A DNA stretch of 64,000 nt from Coleophoma eucalyptorum (lineage: Eukaryota > Ascomycota > Leotiomycetes > Helotiales > Dermateaceae), in assembly GCA_026120035.1 (NCBI GenBank), contig JALRME010000043.1:1-64000 (forward strand). The letters run 5' to 3'. Both the position numbers and the translations under genes were made by a program. The notes beneath the pieces were generated by a model. It worked only from the letters and a program-made list of their open reading frames with translations. It was not told the DNA's origin and did not search any database. This document shows, one piece after another, positions 10,561 through 21,291 of this stretch (its first letter is position 1; every line of letters starts with the position of its first letter).

Positions 10561-11661
10561 ATGGTGATGAATGAATCTCTCTCACAGGACTACACGCTCC
10601 TCAAACTCTCCTCAGCCGAGGGGCCTGTGTACCGAAAAGTCAAGAAGCAAGCCGTCCGCGATGCGCATCCAGAAGAGATCCCCGTGATTGACATCTCAGG
10701 AATCTTCAGCGAGTCGTTCGAAGAACGGCAGGCCGTAGCTACAGAAATTCGGAAAGCTGCCACGACAATTGGTTTCTTCTATATGAAAAATCACGGTATA
10801 CCGACATCGACCATCACAGCCGCATCAGAGACAGCGCGGAAATTCTTCAAGCAGCCTGCAGAGGCGAAGGAACCGGTTAACGTGAAGAATCTGAAAAGTT
10901 TCAATGGTTGGAAACCACCCGCTACTCAGAGGATTAGTGAGACGGAGTCGATTGACGTGCGAGAGAATTTTAGTATTCGATACTCCCCCCAGTATGATAG
11001 CACAGTCGACAAAAATGCTGTTATCCCAGAGGAAGTGAAGAAGTTCCTACCTAAGCCGGAAGATGAATTGCCATGGGAAAAGATCACTCAACTAGAAACA
11101 TTCAAGGACGATGCAGTGGCACATTGGCAAGCATGTCTTCATCTGGCCAGGAAGTTGCAGCGTGCCTTTGCGCTCTCACTTTCTCTGTCTGAAGACTATT
11201 TCGATGCCAAAACAAAATACCCAGATGCCACTCTCGCTCTGAACTACTACCCAACCATTCCCTCAAGCGACAACGACGACGGTGAAAACGTTAGTATTGG
11301 CTCGCACACCGATTTCCAATTCTTCACGATCCTGTGGCAAGATATTGTCGGTGGGTTGCAAGTCCTCTCTCCTGCGGGAGAATGGATCAACGCCACGCCG
11401 ATTGAGGGAACGCTGGTGGTAAATATCGCCGATTACCTCAGCAGGATCACAAATGATAGGTACCTATCAACTGTGCACAGGGCGAAGAACACTAGTGGGA
11501 GGGAGAGAATGAGTATGGCGTTCTTCTGGGGATTTGGATTGAATGAGAGATGTGCTGTTCTGCCGAGTTGTGTAGATGAGGCACATCCGGCGAAATATGA
11601 AGATATATCATGCGAAGAATGGATTCGAAAGCGGATTGAAGCGACTTATGTAACTAAGTAA
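10561..11661 (+). CDS. 2-oxoglutarate/Fe(II) dioxygenase, single exon
   Basis: 366-aa intronless frame of the same superfamily as the gene at 8600. DIOX_N features are IPVIDISGIF and GFFYMKNHGIP. The iron site is HTD in SIGSHTDFQFFT plus the distal His in STVHRAK, and the oxoglutarate Arg lies in GRERMSMAFF. A short insertion with SSDNDDGE precedes the HTD. The substrate is unknown; the subfamily includes fungal secondary-metabolism oxidases. It differs from its neighbour in intron content and in much of the substrate-binding region, so the two are not a recent tandem copy. It converges with the Vps62-family gene: only 35 nt separate the two stop codons, so their 3' UTRs probably overlap. Confidence 0.93.
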   Translation: MVMNESLSQDYTLLKLSSAEGPVYRKVKKQAVRDAHPEEIPVIDISGIFSESFEERQAVATEIRKAATTIGFFYMKNHGIPTSTITAASETARKFFKQPAEAKEPVNVKNLKSFNGWKPPATQRISETESIDVRENFSIRYSPQYDSTVDKNAVIPEEVKKFLPKPEDELPWEKITQLETFKDDAVAHWQACLHLARKLQRAFALSLSLSEDYFDAKTKYPDATLALNYYPTIPSSDNDDGENVSIGSHTDFQFFTILWQDIVGGLQVLSPAGEWINATPIEGTLVVNIADYLSRITNDRYLSTVHRAKNTSGRERMSMAFFWGFGLNERCAVLPSCVDEAHPAKYEDISCEEWIRKRIEATYVTK

Positions 11662-11696
11662 CAACAAGTATATGGAATTTTATCGCGCAAATTAGA

Positions 11697-12865
11697 TCAT
11701 GAGCTATTTCCGATCATCTCTCCTTCCTCTCGCTTCTTCAACGACGTCTGGATTTCGCAAGCGCTGCTCTGATCCTCGCAAACAGTAACTCGCCACAGAT
11801 TCTTCGCCAATGGTCCCGTAGGACCGCTCACATAGTGACACTCGCTGAAAATGCAGTATTGTCCAGTATGGTCGTCGGGATATTGCTCATCTCCCCAAGC
11901 GCCCAACCAAGTCAGCCAATCAGTACCTTCAGTGGCTTGCTCGCTTCCACCAATGTCAGCACCTCCAGCACTTGTGAAAGTGCCGGTGCTATTATCGTAG
12001 AAGAACCTGTTTTGCTCGTTAAAATATATTCTTTTAGTAGGACCGCAATGGTCTCACCCCCTGTAATTTGCTGTAACGTCCCAATAGAGTCCGGCATCTG
12101 TCGTGTCGGTTATGGTGCCCAGAGAGATCGGCTCATAGTCTTGCGTTCCAGCTGTGGCGTAATTTGCGTGTGTGCCCACAGCGACGTAAGTCACAGGTCT
12201 GGAGAGGTTTTGTGGTAAGACATTGTAGTTGTAGGCTGCTCCGCTTGAATGCTCAGAGAGGTAGATGTAAGTGGGCACTTCGTCGATGAAGCGGATCATG
12301 GTGTGTTCCCAATCTCCCACATGGTCACCAAAGTCAATATCCGCAAACCTACAGCTTTGATCAGACTGGTAAACTATCTCTGGGCTGTGGTCTCTTACGA
12401 GTTTCCGTGGTTGTAGGAATAGAAGTAGAAGTAGAAAACGTCTACCACCCCATCATTCTTTGGCGCAACAATGATAGTCGCGGGAGCTGTACTATAGCCT
12501 GTCGAATCTGGCGTCCCATAGGCACTGAGTAACCAGTCCGGACTATCTGCCACATTGTCATTACTTGTTAAATAAGTATCTGTCGAGAACGTATTGAGAT
12601 CTTCTAGCGTGACACTGGATGATACGGGAGTATAGTTGACTTCTGGCGTGACATGCTGCACATGTATTGCTATATCTGAAGGCCACCACTTCTCGCCACT
12701 ATACAGGTGTGTATATGGCGCATATGTGAGAGCATAGCTTGGAACAGTGTCTCTCGCTGTTAGGGACTTATGTGTAGATACTGGTGATGCAATAATTGGC
12801 GTTGTCAGTAACAAGAAGTGCAATGCAGCTGCCAATGCAGCCAACAGCTGCGAGCTATACATCAC
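11697..12865 (-). CDS. Secreted Vps62/TDA6-family protein
   Basis: About 350 aa in three exons. The N-terminus is a signal peptide (basic start, then AALAAALHFLLL, likely cut near IIASPV). The family signature FGDHVGDWEH is rebuilt by splicing the first intron (NS to FADIDFGD), and GTHANYAT follows. The second intron joins TANYRG to FFYDNSTG. Near the C-terminus come WLGAWGD and a GPTGP segment. The family (Pfam Vps62, PF06101) was named from a yeast vacuolar-sorting screen, and its biochemical role is unknown; in filamentous fungi many members look secreted, as here. The C-terminal tail EIQTSLKKREEGEM is charged. No break was seen. Confidence 0.88.
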
Positions 12866-14976
12866 AAAAGTTCAAGATGAAAAGCGAAGGGTTGGAAAAG
12901 AGCAACTAGGCTACTAGATCCAAAATCCGGAGAGTCCAGACGCTTCATAGTATACCTTATATGTTCAACCTTCAAGAAGTCAACATCTGCACTCTTTTAA
13001 CACGTGCGTAAATGCATCGCATGGATTGCACTGCCGGACACACCTTAACATGGCAGGTGGCTCATCAGAGGACGGCACAGATCTGTGATTGGCAGAGCAC
13101 GAGCAATATGCACAAGCAAGCGAGGGGTAGCGTGGTAGGTCAAGTTGGAGTATGCTTATGCGATTGGCGACGGCATGGAGTAGAGATGACGATATTGCAA
13201 CGACCTGTGCTGCTGACCACTTGCAATCGAGAAGTCCCCCAAGACGATGCAGACAAATATTGGAGGAATGCAGAGGAACAGTGCAACAAATTTAAAATTT
13301 ATCCGAATTTGGCTCTCGTGGATATGGACATTGCAGGCGCTGCAAGATGGATGCTCGTGCACATGTTTCGAAGTCCAGCTCAGATGAGTTTACGGTTCCT
13401 ATCCATGCTCTGCTCTGCCCGCCACTTAGGTTTGAGAGCAGCAGCGAAAATCTTAACCGTCTATCAAGCTTAAGCTTTTTACCAGCCATACGGTTGTTGC
13501 CACTGTGCCACCCGCTATTACTGCAAGGCACAGGTTAGCGTGCCGAAGCCAATAGCAAATCAGCTCTTTGGCCCTCAACGCAAACTCAATGCAGCCTTTC
13601 ACGGGACCCCATAATCCAGTAAGACATCTTCTGAGCACTGCAGGCCAACCAAGCGTTCTCGTGGGTTATATACAATCTGTGGTACATTCTGCCCGCATCA
13701 GAGTTTGTTCACTGCAACAACCAAAAGCCGTCACCTGGACCTTGACTTCAAATTATTGCGGGAGAATCCCTCCTTCATCCTTGCGACTTGCTGGTGCCGA
13801 GCTTATACAGGACAAAAGCGTCATCACGAATGTACCATGCGCCTGCTCAGGTCTTGGACCGCACCTACGTTGAAAGACACAGTTCCTCCCTGCCTCCTGT
13901 CCTGGGAGCATAGGTATTTAGAAATCGATCCTTACAGTAAGTGGAATAGTGTGCACAAACTCTTACCATTGCAGTCGTGTAGTAGCTTTCAGGATTCTCA
14001 TCAAGACAGCAGCTCATTTTTCTGTCCAGATTTTCCACGCGGCTTTTGTTACAGAAGAAGGAAAGCTGTCTAGCGACCGCTGGGTTGCCTGAAACCCAAT
14101 TTGGGAAACCCATTTTTATATGCAGCACAGAAAAAGAAAAAGGGAAAGCCATTGATATTTCCCTAAAAGGAAATATGATAAGTACTAAAATTGGATCCGT
14201 AGCCCATTTGCCCTCTCTTTGCTGAACTTGGCTGAACTTGGCTGCTCATAGGGCCGGTAGTTTTGATGTCAAGCGAGGCTATATGAGCAATCCATCCATC
14301 GGCATTCTCTTGGATTTTCTTATGTAGTCAGTTACGGTGCGACAGTACACCCTGACTGGTGGAGAATGGGGGAACCGGTAGGACGAACACTGCCAGCATA
14401 GTTCCAATTACACTTCCTATATTGTACTGCACAAACAGCTTTACGGGCCTGACATTGGCGGCTTGTCAAAAAGCCACCCTAAGCATTTATTGGGTGGGGT
14501 TTGCCCGAGAGTTGAAGAATTGGTCTAGGGCCTCTGAAGGAACAAGGAAAACAAAGTTTTGAAAATATTGCTGTCTAGACATGTTTTTTCCTTTCTTTCC
14601 AAGTCGCACTGATTGTATTTATGCTTGTTGTGTCACTTAGTCCAACGTGTCAATTCATGCTCCCTCACCTCACCCGTAGCTATCAAAGAAATGTTAACAT
14701 TATATACTATCACTTAATGATCGTAATTATAATGCCCAGTAGTAGAAAACTTCCCCATAGCGGGCATTACAGTGATTCCTCAGCAAAAAGATGTTCCCAG
14801 GGCCACACCCTTGCCGTCAATTCGTCAAAATAACTAAGACGACAATGTAATGCAACAGATATCGCCCATTCCTCTGTACTTTGGGCCCAGTTTCTTCAGT
14901 GGACATAAAGCACATGTCCGTCATGCAAAAAGCTGTACTTTTGAAAACACTTAAGATGGGTATATTGCCGGGGCGA
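12866..14976. other. 2.1-kb intergenic region
   Basis: It lies between the Vps62-family gene start and the SDR gene end. Several overlapping frames of 60-150 codons exist on both strands; none shows codon structure, splice-supported extension or a recognisable motif. A direct 10-nt repeat (GCTGAACTTG twice) sits at 14221-14240. Confidence 0.6.
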
Positions 14977-16127
14977 TCATTTTCTTCTGCCTTCAGAAGA
15001 ACTCTCAGTTGGGAGCTGAGCTATCAGATCCATAACAGACTGTTCGAAAGGTATTGCTTGATCCATACCCAGCAAAACAGAATTCGATGTGTCTATCGAG
15101 TATGTTTCCGGCTGGTCAAGTCAGCTGCCTTTAGCGGCCAAAGCGTATCGACATTAGACTTACTGAATGATAATCGTCGGAAGGCCTCAGCTTTGCGAAC
15201 TTATTCTCTGTAATCTCTGCAATCTGTGTCTCTGGTAAGTAAACAAAATAAAATTTTATGTCAGGTCCCGAAGCTTACATCCAACAATTTTACATTTTTG
15301 GTTGCCAAGATGAACCTCTTCCCATTTGCTTCCCCTCGTTGCAAGGCCTCTAGATGTGCTTTTGCAACATCTCTGACATCGACCCAGTAAGGATAGGCCC
15401 AATCGCTTGTCAATTTACCAGATGCAGCTTTCCAGATGACACCATTGCTGTAATTCAAGTCATCCGGGCCTCGTATACCAGTAATGTATGGTCCAACAAT
15501 GAATGTAGGCAATATAAAAGTCAGTTGCCAGGCTGGATTCGCTTCTTTCCAGAAATTCCATGCTGCCTTCTCAGCAAGCACTTTCGATGCACAATATGCA
15601 ATATCAGGGCGCCATGTTTCTGGCCACTTTGTAAGGTCAAGTCCTGGATCCGCGGCTTCTGAATACGTGATGGGAAACCAGTTCGCCGGTGTGTATCTGT
15701 AATCTGGACGCCAGCCATACATCGGGTCGAAGACTGCGGCAAAGGATCCCGTTACAACAACGCTTTTCATTGTCTTGATCTTAAGCGCTGACTTTAAAAT
15801 GCCAGTTGTGCCTCGAATTGCTGGGTCCAGAAGCTCATTTTTCACATCCTTTGGAGCCATGACGATAGGCGAAGCAATGTGAGCCAAGTGAGTGACTGTT
15901 TCCAATGCAGAATCAAATGCTCCGACATCTGTGATATCTGCAATCAGAATAACCTGTAGCTTATCTGAATTGAAGACATCCTGAAGTTTCTTGGCAGATG
16001 AGTTTGATCGAACACTTGTCCGCACTGTCGGGCCTGATGAGATGGAAAGGAGCTGGTGGATCACATGCTGCGAAACGTGACCATTTCCGCCGGTGACGAA
16101 GATAACATCTGATTCTGAGAAGCTCAT
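14977..16127 (-). CDS. NAD(P)-dependent extended SDR, Gre2/dihydroflavonol-reductase-like
   Basis: Atypical/extended short-chain dehydrogenase that likely reduces a carbonyl such as an aldehyde or ketone with NADPH. The Rossmann motif is TGGNGHV near residue 12; the active site is Ser in VVTGSFAAV with YCASK (Tyr-x3-Lys). The longest continuous frame stops early at 15261, but two introns (15278-15224 and 15163-15112) restore the missing C-terminus: KLLD joins IAEITENKFAKLRPSDDYHS, then PETYSIDTSN and MDQAIPFEQSVMDLI, ending at the TGA at 14977. This gives 347 aa, the usual length for the family, and an IPFEQSV block matching the family's end. The start is the first ATG, immediately before the beta1-Gly-rich loop. 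Confidence 0.9.
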
Positions 16128-17724
16128 GACTGTACATGAACAGGAAGAATGCCATTTGAAATATCGATCTATTTATCTCATTTGTATTCTCTTAAATCCA
16201 TGGAATTTACACGTTAACTCCTTCGAGTCCGTATACTAGATATCGCCGACAGCCTAGTACGGCAATTCGGCGTTAATTTATAGCTTCAGCTGCAGTAGCG
16301 GCTTCACTTTACGCGATCACTTGATGAGCAGCCTGATTATCAGCTTTTGGTATATAGCCGGCCATAGCTGACGAAGCTATTGTTTGACCCAAGGCTAACA
16401 AGATGGGAGCACCGTAACCCTCATCGCAATAAGTTTGCAATCCTTTTCCTCGGTCTCTGTCAGCAGGTTTTGCTTGGCATGTGATCCTAGCAATTGCGAT
16501 GCCAACCAATAGGCAAAGGCAAAGGCATGAGATATCTGCCGCTCCTGATACTCCATAATGAAGCACCGAGATATAACAGCGACAGAAATCAGTCCGTGTT
16601 TATGGCGCCGTGGGGTTTTGGCAAGGTCTTGTCGTCAGATCTGAACCCCCTTCCAGACTGCTTTAATGATTGTTATGATAACCCTCAAATTCTAAGGTGA
16701 CGGCCCGTTCCAGATTCTTCCGACTCAAAGCAAGCACTTGCGGTAGATCTCGTTCCTATGGTAGTTTGCACAGCCTCCATGGCGGACAGTTGCTGAGCCT
16801 GCCTTGCTTCAGATATATAATCCTGCTCTCGCTGCTGCTGCAAATAGCATATCTCCACACTAGTTTTGCCAATGGCGCCTACGTAAACTGTCTTGCAGCC
16901 GTAGAGGGTTTGATCGAAACTGGGTATACATTGGTACAGAAACCTTGTATGCTGTGGGGTGTCTCAAAGAAATCGGGCTAACCGGGGCTTGAATAATATC
17001 GAACCAAGGAGTCCGGATATTCGTTAAACACCAAAGGAACGATAGTGTTCCAATTGGGTTCGAGGTTGCTGAAGACAGATCTTCAGACGAAGATGAATCT
17101 TGCACGCGTCGCACGTTGGGATGAAAATCCCCGATCGATCTTCAAACAAACCCCTTTATGCACTCGCCACGAGGGTTGTCTCTCTTCAACAGTGGTCGAA
17201 GGCGGAATAGCGACTAATTCGGTCAGAAAAAGAAAATAGGGAGGTACCATAATGGCGGGCCTTCAACGGCGACGGAAACAACTCTAAGAACGCCTTCTGG
17301 TCCTCCATGCAATTCAATGGATCCCCAGATCCCGCCGTGGCCACAGTTTGCGCTTGCATAATGCGTTCGTGATTTTAGACATGGAACCCTGCTATAGTCT
17401 GTAACACAGAGACGAGCACAGCAGAACATGATTCCGAAGAAGTGTGCTGTATGGCCCAAAACTGCCCTACTTGAATCATTGGAACGTTATAGAAAGGGTG
17501 TTTCATCATGCAACTCATGCTATCTCCTTTTGAACGTGCTGGCGACAGTGGCTAGGACTTTGTAGCTCTTATATGACCTGTGCCCGGTGTCGCGTGTGTG
17601 AAGAAGGCCTGAAGAAAACTGCTGCTCGACCAGAGCGGAATACATATACTGTCGTGCCGTCGCATACTGCTAACGTCGAAATATATTATCGCTTTGTACA
17701 GGGCTGAGTTAGCCAGAATCCAAG
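16128..17724. promoter_or_regulatory. 1.6-kb divergent upstream region (SDR / alpha-actinin)
   Basis: Non-coding by inspection: frames are below 95 codons and unrelated. It separates the SDR start from the alpha-actinin start and so should hold both promoters. Confidence 0.55.
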
Positions 17725-20232
17725 ATGGCACCGATCTTTGGGCACACGGGACGAGAGTCCATCGGCAGTTGCGACAGTGACCAAATCCAAGCCTTTCCCG
17801 ACTGGGATGTAAACAAGGCTGATTCACTTCCACCAACAACCTCACTATCTCCAGAAGAAGAAGACAAAGCACGCCATTCCTCATCCTCTCCAGTTCGAAT
17901 TCGGTCGCGTAGAGATCGTAACTCCCAGCAAAAATCCGCTCGCCAACAAAGATCTGCCACAACCAGTTTACTGCTGACGAAGCACGCTGAAGCACAGCCC
18001 AAGTTCCACCGCTCTTCGACAAGTTTATCTCCGGCAGAAGCTCTCGCTGCAACAGAGCCGCCGCATGAACGATTTAAGACAAAGATGGCATACGAGGATC
18101 AGCAGAAATGGATTACAGTTCAGCAGAAAACGTTTACAAAATGGTACGCTCGGGAGGAGAACTGTGCCATGACCCACCCATTGACTAACGCGACTTTTCA
18201 AGGCTGAACACGAAAATTGAGCCGCGAGAATTGGTGGTGGTGGATCTTGTAAAAGACCTCAGCGATGGAGTGAGTGACACTGCAGGCCCCGGGGCCTCTG
18301 CATCGCTCAATACTAACAACATCTAGGTCATTCTTATCCATCTTCTCGAATGTCTTTCCGATGTATCTCTTGGCCGATACGCTGCGAAGCCGAAACTTCG
18401 TGTCCAGCGATTCGAAAATGCAAATCTTTCTCTCGACTTCATCCGATCACGGGGCATTCAAATGACAAATATTGGAGCTGAGGATGTAGTAGATGGAAAC
18501 CGCAAGATCATTCTGGGACTAATCTGGACCTTGATTCTCCGATTTACCATCAATGATATTAACGAAGAGGGTATGACAGCCAAGGAGGGCCTCCTCCTCT
18601 GGTGTCAGAGGAAAACAGCATGCTATGATGAGGTCGATGTTCGAAATTTCAGTGACAGCTGGAACGATGGACTCGCTTTCTGTGCGCTGCTGGACATTCA
18701 CCGACCAGACCTTATCGACTACGATGCTTTAGACAAATCAGACCACCGAGGTAATATGCAGTTGGCATTCGAGATAGCAAGTAAGGAAATTGGCATTCCA
18801 GCTCTATTGGACGTAGAGGATGTCTGCGACGTTGCAAAGCCTGACGAGAGGAGTTTGATGACATATATTGCTTATTGGTTCCATGCCTTTTCGCAGATGG
18901 AAAAGGTCGAGAATGCCGGACGACGTGTCGAGAAGTTTGTCAACAATATGCAAGGTGCCTGGGAAATGCAAAACGCTTTCGAGCGGAGGATGCAAGAGTT
19001 ACTGAAGAATATCCGGGAGCAGGGAGTGAAATGGCAAGAGTCCAAGTTCGAAGGAACCTACGTCGACGCAAAAGCTCAATCAACAGAGTTCAGTGCATAC
19101 AAGAGGGGGAAAAAGAGAGAATGGGTTGCGGAGAAGAGTGATCTAGCAGCATTATTAGGAAACATCAAGACGAAGTTGAGCACATACCGACTGAAGCCGT
19201 ATGAACCACCGCAAGAGTTGAGTCTGGCGGTTATGGAAACAGAATGGGCAACCTTGATGAAGGCAGAAATGGCCAGGGGTCAGATCATCAATGAAACCAT
19301 TCGAGAGTAAGCATTCCCCTTGGACGTTTTGACTCAGTGTACTAATCCTCGACAGTATCAAGAACGCGTTACGAAAATCTTTCGCCGACAAAGCTAATGA
19401 TTTCGCCCTTACACTCAACACCATGCAACTTGCAATTTCTGGACTGGAAGGAGACGTAGAAGATCAACTATCACATGTTAAGAGACTAAATGAGAGTTTG
19501 GTGCCTATGAACGCATACTTAGAAAAGATTGCTATCATCGACCAAAAATGCGAAGAAGCAAATATTGAGGAGAACGACTTCACAACATATACATACGACG
19601 AATTGTGTTACGAGTTATCACTCGTTAAATCGTCCGTGTCAAAGAAGCTTGCTTTCCTGGAAAATCAAGTCGTCGCCCGAAACATGACCAACCTCACCCC
19701 AATCCAGCTGGAAGAATTCGAGTCAGTCTTCCGACATTTTGATCGCGATGTAACGAATTCCCTTATGGAACTGGAGTTTTCTGCAGCCCTTGCCTCTCTC
19801 GGTCTTGTCTTTTCAGAAGATGAAATGCATGAGTATTTCCTGGAGACCTCAAATGGCAAGGACCATGTAACATTTGAGCAATTCATCCGCTTTATGGTTG
19901 ATGTTACCGAAGATCAAAACACTGCCGAGCAAGTCTTCCAATCCTTCCGAGAGGTGGCAGATGGTAAGCCTTATGTTACCGAAATGGACCTGAGACATAG
20001 TTTGGTTCCAGATGAGGTTATCGAACAACTGAAGAAGATTGTTCCCGAACATAAAGGGCCAGATCTACAGGAAGACCGTGGGATGGTACAATTCGACTAT
20101 ATCTCTTTCATGGAAAAGCTCATCAGTGATCCGGAAGACACGAGCTCCGGCAGTGTACTTTCAGAAATTAGCAACGGCCGTAGCACCGGGAAAGGGGCAA
20201 CAACTCCTACCAAGGTGAACGGCGCTCATTGA
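17725..20232 (+). CDS. ain1: Alpha-actinin, F-actin cross-linker
   Basis: Dimeric actin-bundling protein of cytokinetic rings and endocytic/polarity sites. Four exons give about 780 aa. Residues ~1-125 are a basic, Ser-rich, disordered leader not found in animal homologues. Two calponin-homology domains follow: the first with QQKWITVQQKTFTKW, spliced to LNTKIEP and DGVILIHLLECLS; the second with GLLLWCQRKTACY and FSDSWNDGLAFCALLDIHRPDLIDY (spaced CH signature). Spectrin-like helices then run to about residue 600, ahead of EF-hand repeats (LEEFESVFRHFDRD and a second pair near the end). The EF loops are degenerate, so calcium binding is doubtful. All introns join in frame (KW to LN, DG to VI, RD to IKN). 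Confidence 0.97.
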
Positions 20233-21291
20233 ATGAAATAAATGTCCGGCAAGGCTTTACTGCACAAACACTTTTATTCTCCTCTTCTATTGGTTCGATG
20301 GGTATGGAGGGCTCCTTCGATTCACAAGTTTAAGCATGGCATGGGTACAAACAAGGCATGGACACAAGGCGAAAAAAGTTTCTTTACTTTTTCTTTTATT
20401 CTAAGCAAGCAAGCGAGGAGTTGTGCTATACGTTCCTTTTCACTTCTTTCTTTTTTTGTTGTTTCAACTTTCTCATACATACCATGCGGTTTGATTGGGT
20501 CTGGGTTTTGATAGAGAACATTGTAGTTACCCGTGGATGGGATTTGAATAGAATTTATTCCTTTCATACAATTTACATATTGGGAACGCCTGCTACTTTT
20601 CTTTGGCTGTAATTTTGAAGGAGTAGGCACCCCTGAAGTGATACAAACAAGTAGGTGCGAGTGACACGAATCAGGTAAGGTTAGTATATCGTAGCGTATG
20701 TGTGGAGGCGACACTTAGCTCTCATTTCTATTGAGCGCCTCCATCGTACTATCGAAATGATCACACTAGAGAAACGCCTCAGGTGTGGAAAGCGGGTGAT
20801 CCTAATGCTATATATAAAGTAAACAATGTGTGATAGCAGCGTTGGTGTACTTATCTCCAGTATTGTTTTGGTGGATTCCAATGGTTTGATAGAAGGAACT
20901 CGGTTACCATCTTCAAGAAAATGATTATGCTTGAACCACAAATGGTAAATTAGCCCTTACAATGCTGGCTCGATAAAATTAAAGATGAACTGTAAGAGGC
21001 ACCCACAGCAGAAGTCACGCACTGTTTGTTGGGTATGAATTTAATACTTGTATACATAATCATTCTATGGCCATCCTCCAATGAATGAAGGATAACCTAC
21101 CCTCCTACTTAGTAAAGAAACACCAGACTCCAAAGTAGAAACCCAAGACAGAGATTCAAGGTGTAGACAGCAAATCATCGTCCTTTTCACGAACTCCAAA
21201 CTTGAGGGGTATGTCCAGTTGCAACGCCAAATGTTTCTCCCGTCCTTTCATTCATTCATCCATCCACTCATCCACTCATATTTCCTTGAAT
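20233..21291. other. Convergent 3' region of alpha-actinin and the HHCC-protein gene
   Basis: About 1 kb of AT-rich DNA between two converging stop codons. The long T-rich stretches at 20380-20480 fit 3' UTR sequence. No frame over 130 codons is supported. Confidence 0.55.
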
